Part shown: positions 11,283 through 23,700 of the stretch, piece by piece
Position numbering within the stretch: the stretch's first letter is position 1
How the letters are laid out: each line of letters begins with the position of its first letter
NCBI RefSeq assembly: GCF_000321225.1
Contig: NW_004451412.1
Coordinates: forward strand, 633,298-697,297
Origin: Odobenus rosmarus divergens
Lineage: Eukaryota; Chordata; Mammalia; Carnivora; Odobenidae
Length of the DNA: 64,000 bases
Direction of reading: 5' to 3'
Made by a program: the position numbers and the translations under genes
The notes under the pieces: generated by a model
What the model saw: only the letters and a program-made list of their open reading frames with translations
Database searches by the model: none
Told to the model about the DNA's origin: nothing

Positions 11283-11472
11283 GGGGCACCTAGGTGGCTC
11301 AGTAGTTAAGCGTCTGCCTTCAGCTCAGGTCATGATCCCAGGGTCCTGGGATCGAGCCCCGCATCGGGCTCCTTGCTCCGAGGGAAGCCTGCTTCTCCCT
11401 CTCCTACTCCCCCTGCTGTGTTCCCTGTCTCGCTGTCTCTCTTTTTGTCAAATAAATGAAATCTCTAAATAA
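11283..11472 (+). mobile_element. SINEC
   Basis: A forward SINE from GGGGGCACCTAGGTGGCTCAG to CAAATAAATGAAATC. It is flanked by the near-identical AAACAGGGAAAA on both sides. Confidence 0.9.
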
Positions 11473-12119
11473 AAAACAGGGAAAAGGGGCAGAGAATCAG
11501 CATAATGTGTCTTATCCACAGTTCACATCTTCAGCCCAGCAGTTCTTGGGAAGCCAGAGTGAAAATGTTTTAATGGTGCTTTTTGCATTTAACTCCCCAC
11601 GACCTCGAATTACTTGGCATGGAGTTGTTCATCTAACATTGTGGTACAGTGAAAATAGCAGTAGAATGGAAATGAAAAGATTTCCCTAGGCACATTACTG
11701 TGAGCTTCAGTTCTCATTTGTAAGTTACAACTAAATAATATTTCTTCTGCCTGCTTCACAGAGTGGATAAAATGACAAGATACTGTACATGGAAGCTTCT
11801 CAGAAATCACAAATGGCTAAATCCACTGGTGCAAAAAAATAAGATTTTGAGTACCGGTGATGTGAGAGAAGATCCTGGGGATGCAGCAATGAACAAGATC
11901 CAATTTCTGCCCTCAATGAATCTTGGAGTATTGGAGGGAGACCATTTCAAAACACTACATTGTCTTAATACGGAATAAATGATCAGGGATTCTGAGTACA
12001 CAAAGAAGGGAGGAATCTGAAGAACCAAGTATACATTGTGAATGAACATACTCTGCATTCTATTCTCAATCCCTCTTACCTTAATTTTCATTGAATTTAT
12101 TACCACTGAACATAGTATA

Positions 12120-12275
12120 TATTAATTGCCTATCTCTCCCAACTAGAAAATATATTCCATGAGTATACTGGGTTGTCTTTATTTTTTTTGTTAATTGTAT
12201 CCCTAGCAACCGGTATAATGCCAGACACCAACACATATGAAACATTTAGTAAATATTTGTTGAATGAATAAATGT
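12120..12275 (+). repeat. LINE-2 3' end (forward)
   Basis: It ends AAATATTTGTTGAATGAATA after GTATCCCTAGCAACCGGTAT and AATGCCAGACACC, a standard LINE-2 3' terminus. Confidence 0.7.
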
Positions 12276-12299
12276 GCAAATTCCCATAGGTACAGCAAC

Positions 12300-12500
12300 A
12301 TGGAACCACACATAACCGTTAGAGGAGTATAACATGCAAGGGGACTAGGGAGTGAGTAACAAAAGACCTATGTGGGTTGGGGAGATAGAAAGCAAGAGGC
12401 CAAACCATAAAGGACGTTACAAGATAGGCTTTGGGAATTCATCTTGAAGGTAGAAGAGTAGCATCAGATAAATGCTTTAAAAGACCACTCTGGAAGACTT
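12300..12500 (-). repeat. LINE-2 fragment (reverse)
   Basis: AGCAAGAGGCCAAACCATAA, AGGCTTTGGGAATTCATC and AAGACCACTCTGGAAGACT are in LINE-2 antisense order. It is diverged. Confidence 0.5.
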
Positions 12501-13009
12501 GTCTCAAAAATGGCAGATAAAAAAAAGGGCAGATAAAATTCATATACTTATATCCTGTTTGCAAGAAAATCTGATGAAAATGACATAAGAAATAGAACTA
12601 TAGGAATCCATACCAGAATTCTGAGGAATTTTTGGTAGCTACATAGTATATGGGGTCAAGACAGATGCAGAAACTAAAACTGAACCCTTTTATAAAGTCA
12701 ATCTTCTGAGAAGTTTAACAGAATCACCACTAAGGTGGTGCTTCTTAACCTTGAGTGGGGTGGGGCTGTTGCATAAAAACACCTTTGGAGAATCCGATGA
12801 AAGCTACAAAACCTTTCCTCAGAAAAATTCACACAAAATTTTGGGTATATCAGATGTCATCTGGAACTCCCTTGCCCTGCTGAAATCTAGGCATAATTAG
12901 CTTAAAATCTGTGACAGTTCCACAGTTAATGAAAGTCCGCAACTCTTTACATGATTTTTACTAATTCACAGAGATTGTACTGAGAGTTCACTAGACCAGT
13001 AGTGCTGTT

Positions 13010-13400
13010 TTTACATTATATTCTATTGACCAGACATGAAATGTACCAGGCACCACTGGACACAACTATGAGCTGGATATACCTTCTACCCTGAAGGAAC
13101 TCAGATTAGGGGAGAAATAAGCAAAAACTCATGTTAAAAAGTTGAGTACCAACTATGTGCCAGACAGTGTGCGGTGAGTAAGGGTAAATATAGTCCCTGG
13201 CCTCATGGAAATGATAGTCCATATAAAGAGATAGGCTTCAAACGATGAGTGTTCAGAAGTACAGAGCTGTATTAGAGAGTAATGGGGAATGTTGCCTAGT
13301 CTGCAAGGTCAAAGAAGTAATTTTTAAAATCTGGAACCAGGTACAGAAATATTGAAGGATAAAAAGAATAGAATGCTGGGAGAGAGAGGGGAAATGGCAG
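13010..13400 (-). repeat. LINE-2 fragment (reverse)
   Basis: Two partial passages of the LINE-2 antisense motif CAGGCAC...CTATGTGCCAGACAGTG...CCTGGCCTCATGGA are visible. It may be two fragments side by side. Confidence 0.5.
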
Positions 13401-13589
13401 GAGTTAGTAGGCTCTTGACAATATTTGGGTCTGCAGAGGCGTTCAATAAAATGTCCTGTCTTTTTTAAGAGCACTCAACAGGTACTCAGTTCTGACCTTC
13501 AAACGTATCTTGATATTTAAGCTCTTACAAAAATCCTAAACCTCCTATGTCTTTGTACTGAGTGCCAGTAAATGCCAGGATGCATGAAG

Positions 13590-13730
13590 TCTATGTTATC
13601 CCCAGAACATTAATAATATTTTCCCTATTTTACAGTCGGAAAAACTGGGACTCTGATAAATAACTTGCTCACAGTCAGACATGTAGAGTCGCAGATCCAG
13701 GAACTGAGCCTGGGCATTCTCACCGCTTAC
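13590..13730 (-). repeat. MIR (reverse)
   Basis: Antisense MIR features are ATTTTACAGTCGGAAAAACTG, then TAACTTGCTCACAGTCAG, then AACTGAGCCTGGG. Confidence 0.65.
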
Positions 13731-14299
13731 ACGTCCTTTGGCCTTACTGCCGACTGTTCCTGAACTGGAGCTCATAGTGTAGCCAAGAGGGTTTCATCAA
13801 ACGTGCTTTGCACTTGTTGGTTCTTTTTTCTTCTGTGCCTTTCCTCATATTCGCTTCTCTTCTAGAATTTTACTCAGACCCAAACCCAGGTTTTCCTAAA
13901 TCATCTTTCAAGATCCTTTCCAAATACAATTCCTCTATGAAGTATTCTCCAGCAGCAAAGAGAAGCCGTCTCTCTCCCCACTCTCCTTCAAAGGACTCCC
14001 TAAGGCTTCTATTTGGTACTTTACCACCCTATAGACCTCTTACTCTCTTCCACAGATCGTCACTCAGCTCCGCCTCATAGGAAGAGGGTGCTGCTTCGCC
14101 AGCAGCGGTAGCCCCAGAAAAGCAGGCTGCTTTGAGCCGAAACTATCTGGTGAACCCTTTCTCAACCCCCTCCCAGGCTCCCACACTTCGTTCCTTCAGA
14201 CAAGTTTCAGGTAAGGTGTATCGATTCTATCTATCCACGCAAATCTCTAGCTAACACCGCTAAGATTACGATCTCCGACACAGACTCAGGAATAAGGGC

Positions 14300-14720
14300 G
14301 TTTCCGACTCCAAACCGCTTAGCAACCACCGGCTTCCTCCTCCGCTTGGCCACCTCCGAAATCCTCTTCCGGGGCAGAGGTCGTCCGCCCCTCCCCTTGT
14401 CTCCTCCAAGATGGCGAGTGGCGGCGGCGGCGGGGGGGTTTCGGTGCCTGCGCTCTGGAGTGAAGTGAACCGTTATGGCCAGAACGGTGACTTCACGCGC
14501 GCTCTTAAGACCGTCAACAAGAGTAAGTGTCGGGGCGGGCCCAGGCCGCAGGGAGGACGCGGCCTCTTTCCGGGGTGCGCGACCACCTCCGAGTAGACGC
14601 GGGGATCGGAGATCGCCGCCCGCGGCACCGGGGCCCGAACGCCCGATGGGCGTGGGTTGCAGCGCTTCTGCTGCACCTGATGAACCCAAGGTCCTGGGTT
14701 GCGTAGAGCCACGTGTACTT
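14300..14720 (+). promoter_or_regulatory. SRP72: SRP72 promoter / CpG island
   Basis: This stretch is GC- and CpG-rich, unlike its flanks, and surrounds the first SRP72 exon. An ETS-type site CTTCCGG lies at 14366-14372. The start codon sits in AAGATGGCG (14408-14416), which resembles a YY1 element overlapping the ATG. No TATA box is evident, as is common for housekeeping genes. The transcription start was not determined. Confidence 0.7.
14411..14522 (+). CDS. SRP72: SRP72 exon 1
   Basis: Encodes residues 1-37 plus one base: MAS, a run of six glycines, then VSVPALWSEVNRYGQNGDF. The donor is GTAAGT at 14523. Intron 1 (to 16431) holds the tail of the CpG island and a reverse MIR; nothing else is recognised. 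Confidence 0.96.
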
Positions 14721-17700
14721 CCCTCTTTATCCACCGCGGGGTAGCGAGAGTGGAATTTAAAGAGACCGTAACTCCATGCGTCTCTTTCAAACTGTTTTCT
14801 TATCCGACTCCGTTTTTGCTCCTTAATTCGGAAATATCTCCCATCACCACCTTTTCTCCTTCCCTTTAGAGGAGTGATCAATACAGTATTGCTGAGGGAG
14901 CTTTTTCTGCCGCATCGGAGGGAGGAATCTGCTAGGGACACGTAGTTTAGAAGCTGGTGCTGACAAGGTGGAAGCCGTACAGACTCCGGAGAGGGAAAAG
15001 GGCTGGATATGGATGTTAGGCCTGTCAGTCTCATAGATAAAATCTCTCTCCAGTGTCATTAGATCAGAAAATGTGTGCGTGAGAGCACATTTGAAATAAC
15101 ATTTGAAATTACGTCGGAAGAAAAGTTTGGCCTGTTTTTTTTTGTTTTTCGGTTTTGGGGGGCTTTTTGCCCCGTAACTGGTAAATCTTGAGTCAACTGC
15201 CTTTGGTGTGAGGTTTACTCATTATATTCATTTATCCTTTACTATGTAACTGTAATAGGGTCATGCTTTTTTGTTTGTTTGTTTTGTTTTGTTTTTTAAT
15301 GCTGTCATGGTAGATTCTTCTTTACTGAAGATGCAGCCTGTACTTGGTAGATTTGAAAAAGTGATTACCAAGACAGGGTTTGGCTGTTTAAAGCAATAAC
15401 ATACAAAGTATGTCAGTAGCATACAGGATTATGTAATTTTCAATATCCTATTGTTAATGTAAAAAGAAGTGATTATGCCACAGTGCTCTTTTGGTAATTT
15501 CAGACACTAAGGAAAATAGCTACTGATTAGAGTTAATTTTATTCTTAAACTTGTTTTGAATTAACTTTAGCTTTTGGCTGAACCTGCAACCAGTACTATT
15601 CAGTAGCAGTGTATTAGGTATTTGCAGGAATTATTTAATCAGCACTTTTTTTTCAGTTTGTTGAACAATACATATTTTCTTAATTGGTAAAAATTTATAT
15701 GATTCTTACACAGAATTGGGTTCCTAATGTTACCCAGGGGCAAGGGGAGTGACTGTAGTCATTTTTACACTGAACAGCTGTTTAGCTTTGAAACTTTGCC
15801 ACCTGAGCCTTTCCCTGTCCTCTTTTGCTTGGTCGTCTTAGGTGAAAAGGGAAATATTGAATGTTTTTTTTGGAAATACTGCCAGCAAAATAAGTTGCGT
15901 TTGTATACTTTACAGCTTATAGATTTTTCTAAAGTATTCTCATTTAATCTTCTTTATAACTTTCATACTAGTTTTGCAGATCAGAAAACTGATATTTGGC
16001 AGTGAAATGATTTGCCCATGACCTAAAGACACTAACGACAAGCTTGTATTCAAACCTAAGTCATTTGCTTCCAAATTCTACATGAACTTTTTTCTTTCTT
16101 GGTGAACTAAGGAAATATGTAGGATGTAGCATGTGTCCTAAGGTGAAAAAGCTGGAGGAGATAGCTCCTTTCTTCTTTATTTCATTATTTAAAAAATTTA
16201 TTTTTGCTACAAGCATCTTGGGAATCTATCTCATTGGAAATCTTACTAAATTATAACTGTCCTTTTGCCACTTCTTAAGTTAAAAATGAAGATCGGTCAT
16301 TTTTTTTTTTAATGTTTCAACTGATTGTTGCTGCAATAAAATGTAGCTTCTTGAAGCAGGGGGTGGGAAAATTTAGTAAAAATGTGAGAAGGGAATGGAT
16401 TTTAAAATTTTTTCCTAAAATTGTTCTCTAGTACTGCAGATCAACAAGGATGACGTAACTGCCCTACACTGTAAAGTGGTATGCCTTATCCAAAATGGAA
16501 GTTTCAAGGAAGCCTTGAATGTCATCAATACTCATACTAAAGTGTTAGCCAAGTAAGTGATTCAGTTAGTTGTTTGTGCTGTTATTAGAAATAATGGTTA
16601 CCATAGCTATAAACATTTTCATGGGTTTTTTTTTTTCCTCACTATTCAGTGATTTTTTTACTGTTTTTGCTCGGCAGTAGTATTTCTGAAACTGGAAGGA
16701 GCAATAGCACCTTTTTTTTTTTTTTAAAGATTTTATTTATTTACTTGACAGAAAGATAAAAAGCAGGGGGAGCAGCAGGGCAGAGGGAGAAGCAGGCTCC
16801 CCGCTGAGCAAGGAGCCTGATGTGGGCCTCTGTCCCAGGACCCTGAGATCATGACCTGAGCCGAAGGCAGACGCTTAACCAACTGAGCCACCCAGGTGCC
16901 CAGGAGCAATAGTATCTGTTTTTTTTCTGCCTTAGGGAGCATTTTTGTTTACCTCTGTCTTCCCTTTGAACCACTAAGAAGCAGGTAAACTGCTGAAGGA
17001 TATGGGTCATAAATGTAATGAATTCTTGGAGGACATAAGGAGAACAACTCAAGTTTAAAGACAAAAAAGGCAGAGAGGGAGGAACATGTAGGGTAGGGAT
17101 GTATAAGTAGAGGCCTTTAGGATGGTGTGGCAGTCTTCGCTGACCTCCATGCCTACCTCCTTTGAGAATTGTTGAGGTGAGTATGATTTTAGGTCAAGAT
17201 CATTCCATGTCAGAGTTCTTTAGCAGTCTTTAGAATATCTAGCATTTGTTTTTGTTAATCTTTTTCATTTATTTCATTTATCATTTCATGAAATGTGAAT
17301 TTATATTCTAAATTTTTACTGTAATATGATTTTTCTTTACAGTTATGCCTAAGCCCCAAAAGAAATGTGTATTGAAATAAAGTTTTTTGCAGCATATTTA
17401 CTCTTTAATGAAATACTGGCTTATAAAGTTAAAAACAGTGTACAGTGGACCCTTGAACATCTCAGGGGTTAGGGGCACCAACCCTCCACGTAGTCAAAAA
17501 TCTGTGTATAACTTTAGACTCCTCAAAAACTGTACTCATAGCCTCCTATTGACTGGAGGCCTAACAGATGACATAAATAGTTGATTAACATATTTTTACT
17601 TTATATGTATTATACTATATTTTTAGAATAAGCTAGAGGAAGGAAAATGATATTAAAATCATAAGGAAGAGAAAATACATCTAAGATGGTATACTATATT

Positions 17701-20700
17701 TATTCAAAAAAAATCCACATGTAAGTGGGCTCATGCAGTTCAAACCCACGTTCAAAGGTCAACAACTATATAGTATACTTTTTGTATAAGAAAAGGAGGA
17801 TATAAGAGTTTATATGTGTATTTTCCTGTATTTGCAAAAACAAACACTAGGTGAAGAAACTGAATAAAAGTCACTTGGAGGTAAAGGAGAGCAGGATAGA
17901 TGTGAATAGCACTGGGAATAAAACCTCTAAGCATATACCTTTTTGGTATTGGGGGGAGTTTGAGCCATATCTATACAGAAAGATTGAAAACTAATTTTAA
18001 AACTTTAGTAAAAATAAAAGAGAAGTAAAGGGGACACTACTTTCTAGTAAACATCTTTATACTAAAATTCAGTATCTTGAATTTTGGTTATTTTGTGACA
18101 TAGGGAGATTTTCAAATAATTTTTTTTAGGCAGGTAAATAAAGGATATTGTCATTTTCTTGATAAACATTCTTCCTCATGGGTTATGGTTAAAACTCCAA
18201 AATGAGGGGTGCCTGAGTGGCTTAGTTGGTTAAGCATCTGCCTTCGGCTCAGGTCATGATCCCAGGGTCCTGGGATCGAGCCCCACATTGGGGATCCTGC
18301 TTCACCCTCTCCCCCTGCCTGCCGCTCCCCCTCCTTGTGCTCTCTCCCCTCTGTCAAATAAGTGAATAAAATCTTTAAAAAATAAATAAACTCCAAAATG
18401 AGTTTCAAGTGTCATGTTTTGTTTTTTTTTTTAAGATTTTATTTATTTATTCATGAGAGACAGAGAGAGAGAGAGAGAGAAGCAGAGGGAGAAGCAGGCT
18501 CCCACGGAGCAGGGAGCCCGATGCGGGACTTGATCCCAGGACCCTGGGATCATGACCTGAGCCGAAGGCAGACGCTTAACCATCTGAGCCACCCAGGCGC
18601 CCTCAAGTGTCATGTTAATGTGATGAGTTGTCAATGTAGATAGGTAATGTTTTTATTGTTGTGTGTTTATCAGTTTGGTTACAAGTACTATGTTCTTTTA
18701 AGATTTTAGTTACCTTTCTTTGCTATTCATTTGTTTTTTGAACACATTTAAAGCAGCTTTGTATGGCTTATTATTTGATTAGTAGATTTAAGAAACTTCT
18801 GTAATAACCCATTTAAAATACTGTTCAGGGGCACCTGGCTGGCTCAGTCGGTGGAGCACATGACTCTTGATCTCGGGGTTGTGAGTTTGAGTCCCATGTT
18901 GGGTGTGAAGATTACTGAAAAACAAAATCTTGAAAAAAATAAAATAGTGTTCAGATTGTTTTTTTATCTAAGACAATTAGTTATTTAGCTGATTCATGAT
19001 TTTATTCTTAAAAGTTTGTTTCAAAGAATATCCATGAAAGCAAGAGAGGCAAGGGAAATGGATGTAATATTTTCTGCCACTTGTGAACTGATTTTTCAGG
19101 CATGTTACTACACTTTGTCAGTTTCCTCATCTGTTGTTAATGGAGATTAAATGACTTAATATAGATCAGGTGCTTACAGCAGTGTCTGGCATAGTGGATG
19201 CTCTGCAGTGTTAGCTAATAATTAGATATTTTTTTTTTCTTTTTCAGTAATTCTCTTTCCTTTGAGAAGGCATATTGTGAGTACAGGCTGAACAGGATTG
19301 AGAATGCCTTGAAGACAATAGAAAGTGCCAATCAGCAGACAGACAAATTAAAGGAACTTTATGGACAAGTGGTAATTAATGCTTTAAAATTCATGTTGAC
19401 AATCATCCTCAGTGGGCATGACTGTATCTGTAGTGAGGAGCAGGGATGAGGAACCTCAGCCCATCCTGATGCTCCACAAAACTTGCCACCAAACCAATTC
19501 TTGAGGTTTGAACATATTCCCTCTTCTTGATCTTCACACAAACAGTTGGATATATAATATTCTATGAATAAGTTATTTCTTCAGGGTAATTAGAAAATTA
19601 GAATTAAAAACTATCCTATGAAATTTTGACTTTTTAGTTGGAAAGATAAAGGCCAGTGGGATATACTTACACAGTTTTGAAATTGTATTTCTGGTTTTTA
19701 ACACATTTTGTTTTAAGGTTAAAATAAAGTAAATCGTGATAAATAAGAATTTGGATGAATTTAACTAGTTTATGAATTCCCTAAAACTCTTATTCTGAAA
19801 GGTTTGAGACATTTAATTAAGCCTGATGTAAAAATAAAGCTATTAATGATGAGAGGACAAATGTTTTAGTAGAACTAACAAAACCCTTTTAAAGATTTTT
19901 AAAATGTCAGTAAGGGCAAATAATGTAATAAATGTATTGTCTCCAAGAGATAGTAAGAGTTTAATAATACATACAGGTTGGAGAAAGATTTGGACAAGTT
20001 CATGGATTGTAGGTTTATAAAGAACTTTTAAGGTAAGCTGGGCAAATTTAGGGTAAATTCCAGCATTTTGAGTTTGATGGAGGGCATTAGTCTCTGTCAT
20101 ATAAAGTTGACTTGACTTAATTTACCCAGAGTGGCAGTTGTTATTGCCCTTTGAGAACAACTTGAATGAAATAAGCAGGGATTATGTTTTGTGTACTTGA
20201 TTATTAACCCTATATTAGCTGGTTTCTGGGAAAAGGAAATAAAGATTTAATATAGTGAACTCAGGAAATATTAAGTCCTGTTGTTAATGTCTAATTTTGT
20301 TCCTGTTCACGGGGGCTTAACAATCATTTTTTGGGTGGGAAAATTTTTTCATTGTAAGTCAGATTTAGGTAGCAGGGTGATTTCTTTGGAAATGTTTTCT
20401 TTCAAAACCCACTTAGGCACTTCCCTAACCTCAGGAAGGAGGTAAATACAATGACTTCTATCTGAATCATGACTACAAATCTACAGTATAGTAGAGATTC
20501 ATTCATTGCAAGTTTTTTTTTGAAAGTATTAGTAGCACACAGAACTAATTGAAAAATTGGAAAAACAGTTGATTGCCCGTATCATGCTGAATATGGTTTC
20601 CTACTTAGTGATTCAAAAAAGGGTTTGTGTGATGTTTGAGACATAGTACTATATATGTCTTCTCCTCTGATCTTTTACTTGGTGTTTGTCTCCCTAGTTA

Positions 20701-23700
20701 TACCGGTTAGAACGCTATGATGAATGCTTAGCGGTGTATAGAGATCTTGTCCGAAACTCCCAAGATGATTATGATGAAGAGAGAAAAACAAACCTTTCAG
20801 CAGTTGTTGCAGCTCAAAGCAATTGGGAAAAAGTGGTTCCAGTGAGTATCTCTGTGTACCCACACAGCTATGAAACAATATTCTTATCTAGTGTTTGACT
20901 GGTATTTTGCTCCATGACAGGAGAACTTGGGCCTCCAAGAAGGGACACACGAACTATGCTACAATGCTGCATGTGCTCTGATAGGACAAGGCCAGCTGAG
21001 CCAAGCAATGAAAATCCTACAAAAAGCTGAAGGTTGGAAGTTTATTAAAATTATGTGTAACTGTAATGTGCATATAACTTAAAACAGAATTTCCAAAAAT
21101 TGAATTTGATTTTTGTGAGATTTATAATTGGAAATTACTGATGCAGTGGGAATTTCTCAAAATTCATCTAGCTTTTCTCTTGGCATTTTAGCATGTCTCA
21201 CCTATTTCTGTCTAATCCCTAAGCCAGAGTACTTGTCCATTTTCATCCATACCAGACCTTATTTTTGAGGAGGTTTTTTAATAAGTTACTGTGAGTATTA
21301 AATGTAAATTGAGTTAACATCAAGCATTTACAGCAGTACATGGCATGTAACATAAGCATCCAATAAATATTGGTTATCATTATTAAACTAGGGTACTCAA
21401 GTTAGGGATAATCAGTGTGCCTATGTGTGTATGTGCATGCATGCACATACGCTGCATTTATATGGGTAACACTATTCAAGCACAGTTTTGACTCCATTTA
21501 GTATGTTTTCATATATAACATTTGCATGCTTTGAAGCTTTAATTAAGAAAAAAAGAGGGCGCCTGGGTGGCTCAGTTGGTTAAGTGACTGCCTTCGGCTC
21601 AGGTCATGATCCTGGAGTTCGATCGAGTCCCACATCGGGCTCCCTGCTCAGCAGGGAGTCTGCTTCTCCCTCTTACCTTCTTCCCTCTCGTGCTCTCTAT
21701 CTCTCATTCTCTCTCTCTCAAATAAATAAGTAAAATCTTTAAAAAAATAAAAAAATAAATCTTAAAAAAAAAAAAGAAAAACAGTCTTATAAGCTTATTT
21801 TTGGTTTCAACTCCAGAAAGATGTAGACTTTTCTTCTGCATACATATTTCCCTGGAAGCTATAAAAGTGATGCAGGGACTGCAGTGATGGGGAGGAAAAA
21901 AAGGTGAAGCAGGGTCAAGTTTTAATGTTGAAGGTTAAAATAAAAGCAGAAGTTGAAGCATCATGAGAAGAAAAGTATGTTTGAGAATTATAATTTCTTG
22001 ATTATACCCTGTATTGACAGTGGTGTGGGAAAAGGACATTCTTATACATGGAAGTTTTGAGTGTAAAAGTAATACTGACTTTGCAGTGGGCAGTTTGGTG
22101 ATGTGTGGTGGATTTAAAATTTGCATACCCTTTGATCCAAGGATTTCATTTTAAGGAAATAATTAGATTAATTAATAATTAATAATTAGATAAATGAAAG
22201 GAAATAACTAGATAAATTCATATATGTATTTTTATGAGTGCTAATTGAAGGGATGGTCATAAGAAAAAAATTAGAAACATCATGAGTTTCTGTCCTATAA
22301 GAGGATTGCCTAAGTTTTACCATGACCACAAAATAGGTTACCATGCAGTCTTTAAAATAAAAATGTAGATCTAGGGGCACCTCGGTGGCTCAGTCCATTA
22401 AGGGTCCTACTCTGTTTTGGCTCAGGTCATGATCTCATGGTTCCTGGGATCTAGCCCCACATCAGGCTCCATGCCCAGCGGGGAGTCTACTTCTCTCCTC
22501 GCTCCCTCACTCCCTCCCTCCCTCTCTAAAATAAATAAATAAATCTTAAAAAAAACCTTGATTTTAAAAAAATAATGTAGATCTATACTTATTGTAATAG
22601 AAAGATGTCCACAATATATTAAATGGGGAAGGAAGGTTTCAAAATAGTATGTAGAATATCATATATCACACTTTCATTTTAAAAGCAGCTGTGCATTTGC
22701 ATTTAAAAAATAGTAATGACAATGCTAATAATGGTTGTCTCTTGGTGGTGGGGTTATTGTCTTTACTACTTTTTTGTCATTGATTTTTTGCAATCAACAT
22801 TTGTTACATTATATTTTTTAAATGCCCTTAAAACTTTTTTTTGACCTAGAGGTTACAAATGAAAGAAAAATGCCAGAGAGCTAGAATAGTCAGGGACTGA
22901 TGGTATTTATGTAATGTTTATTATTATTTATGTTAATGCTAATAATAAATTTCCAAATTTGCTTGTTATTAAAATTATCTTGAAATCTTCTGCCCAAGAA
23001 TTTAATTCTTGCTCTTCAGAATGGTGAAAGGAATGGGAGTTACCCTGCAATATTAATTTTAAAACCATTTTTTCCCCATAGATCTTTGTCGCCGTTCATT
23101 ATCAGAAGATTCTGTAAGTATTCCACTGTTATTAAACCCAAATTTTACACTTCTGACTAATATAAATTTATAGGGCGCTTCATTGTAGTATTTATTGACT
23201 TGTTGGAATAGGTGGTGATTTATTAAATAATCACAGTAAAAATCCTCTTGATAAATTATTTGATGGAGTCTTAGGCTGGGAAATTACAATACCAGAATTT
23301 TTATATGCCATATATATTTTATTTTAAATTTATATTAATATAAATTCATTCTCTTAGATGCAAGGCTCAGATCTTTGAATACGGGTCCTTTCATAGGAAT
23401 CCCATGCATATTTCTTAAATGAACCACAAATAATCCAACAGTCATGATTTCCAATTGTCTTAAAGACAGTTAGTTATGAAGTAGTTTCATTACAGAATCC
23501 TTATAGTTGTTAGCCTTTTCACCAATCTTTTATTGTTTCCTGGTGCTCATCTATTTACACAGTAATTTGCTTTTGGAATCACTTTATCAAATTCCTAAAT
23601 TTTAACAAACTGATTCGAAGGGAAGTTTTCTGAAAATGATATGTTGTCTTTAAGATTGTGTACCTTTTGAATGTTTGGAATACTTGGTAAATATGGAGAT

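Larger units (their letters stand above)
7261..14300. other. PAICS-SRP72 intergenic region
   Basis: I see no coding exon here. The recognisable content is a SINE (8176-8397), LINE-2 pieces (8760-9000, 10530-11030, 12120-12275, 12300-12500, 13010-13400), an L1 3' end (9200-9660), a 97 bp tandem duplication (9757-9946), a forward MIR and SINE (11025-11472), and a reverse MIR (13590-13730). The short open frames are not conserved-looking. Confidence 0.7.

Noticed and set aside
11807..12106. 99-codon reverse frame in the intergenic region
   Set aside because: No start context, splice signals or recognisable protein. AT-rich chance frame.
14231..15034. 267-codon reverse open frame across the SRP72 promoter
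   Set aside because: It lies in a CpG-rich block overlapping exon 1 antisense. It has no recognisable domain, and its length is explained by base composition.
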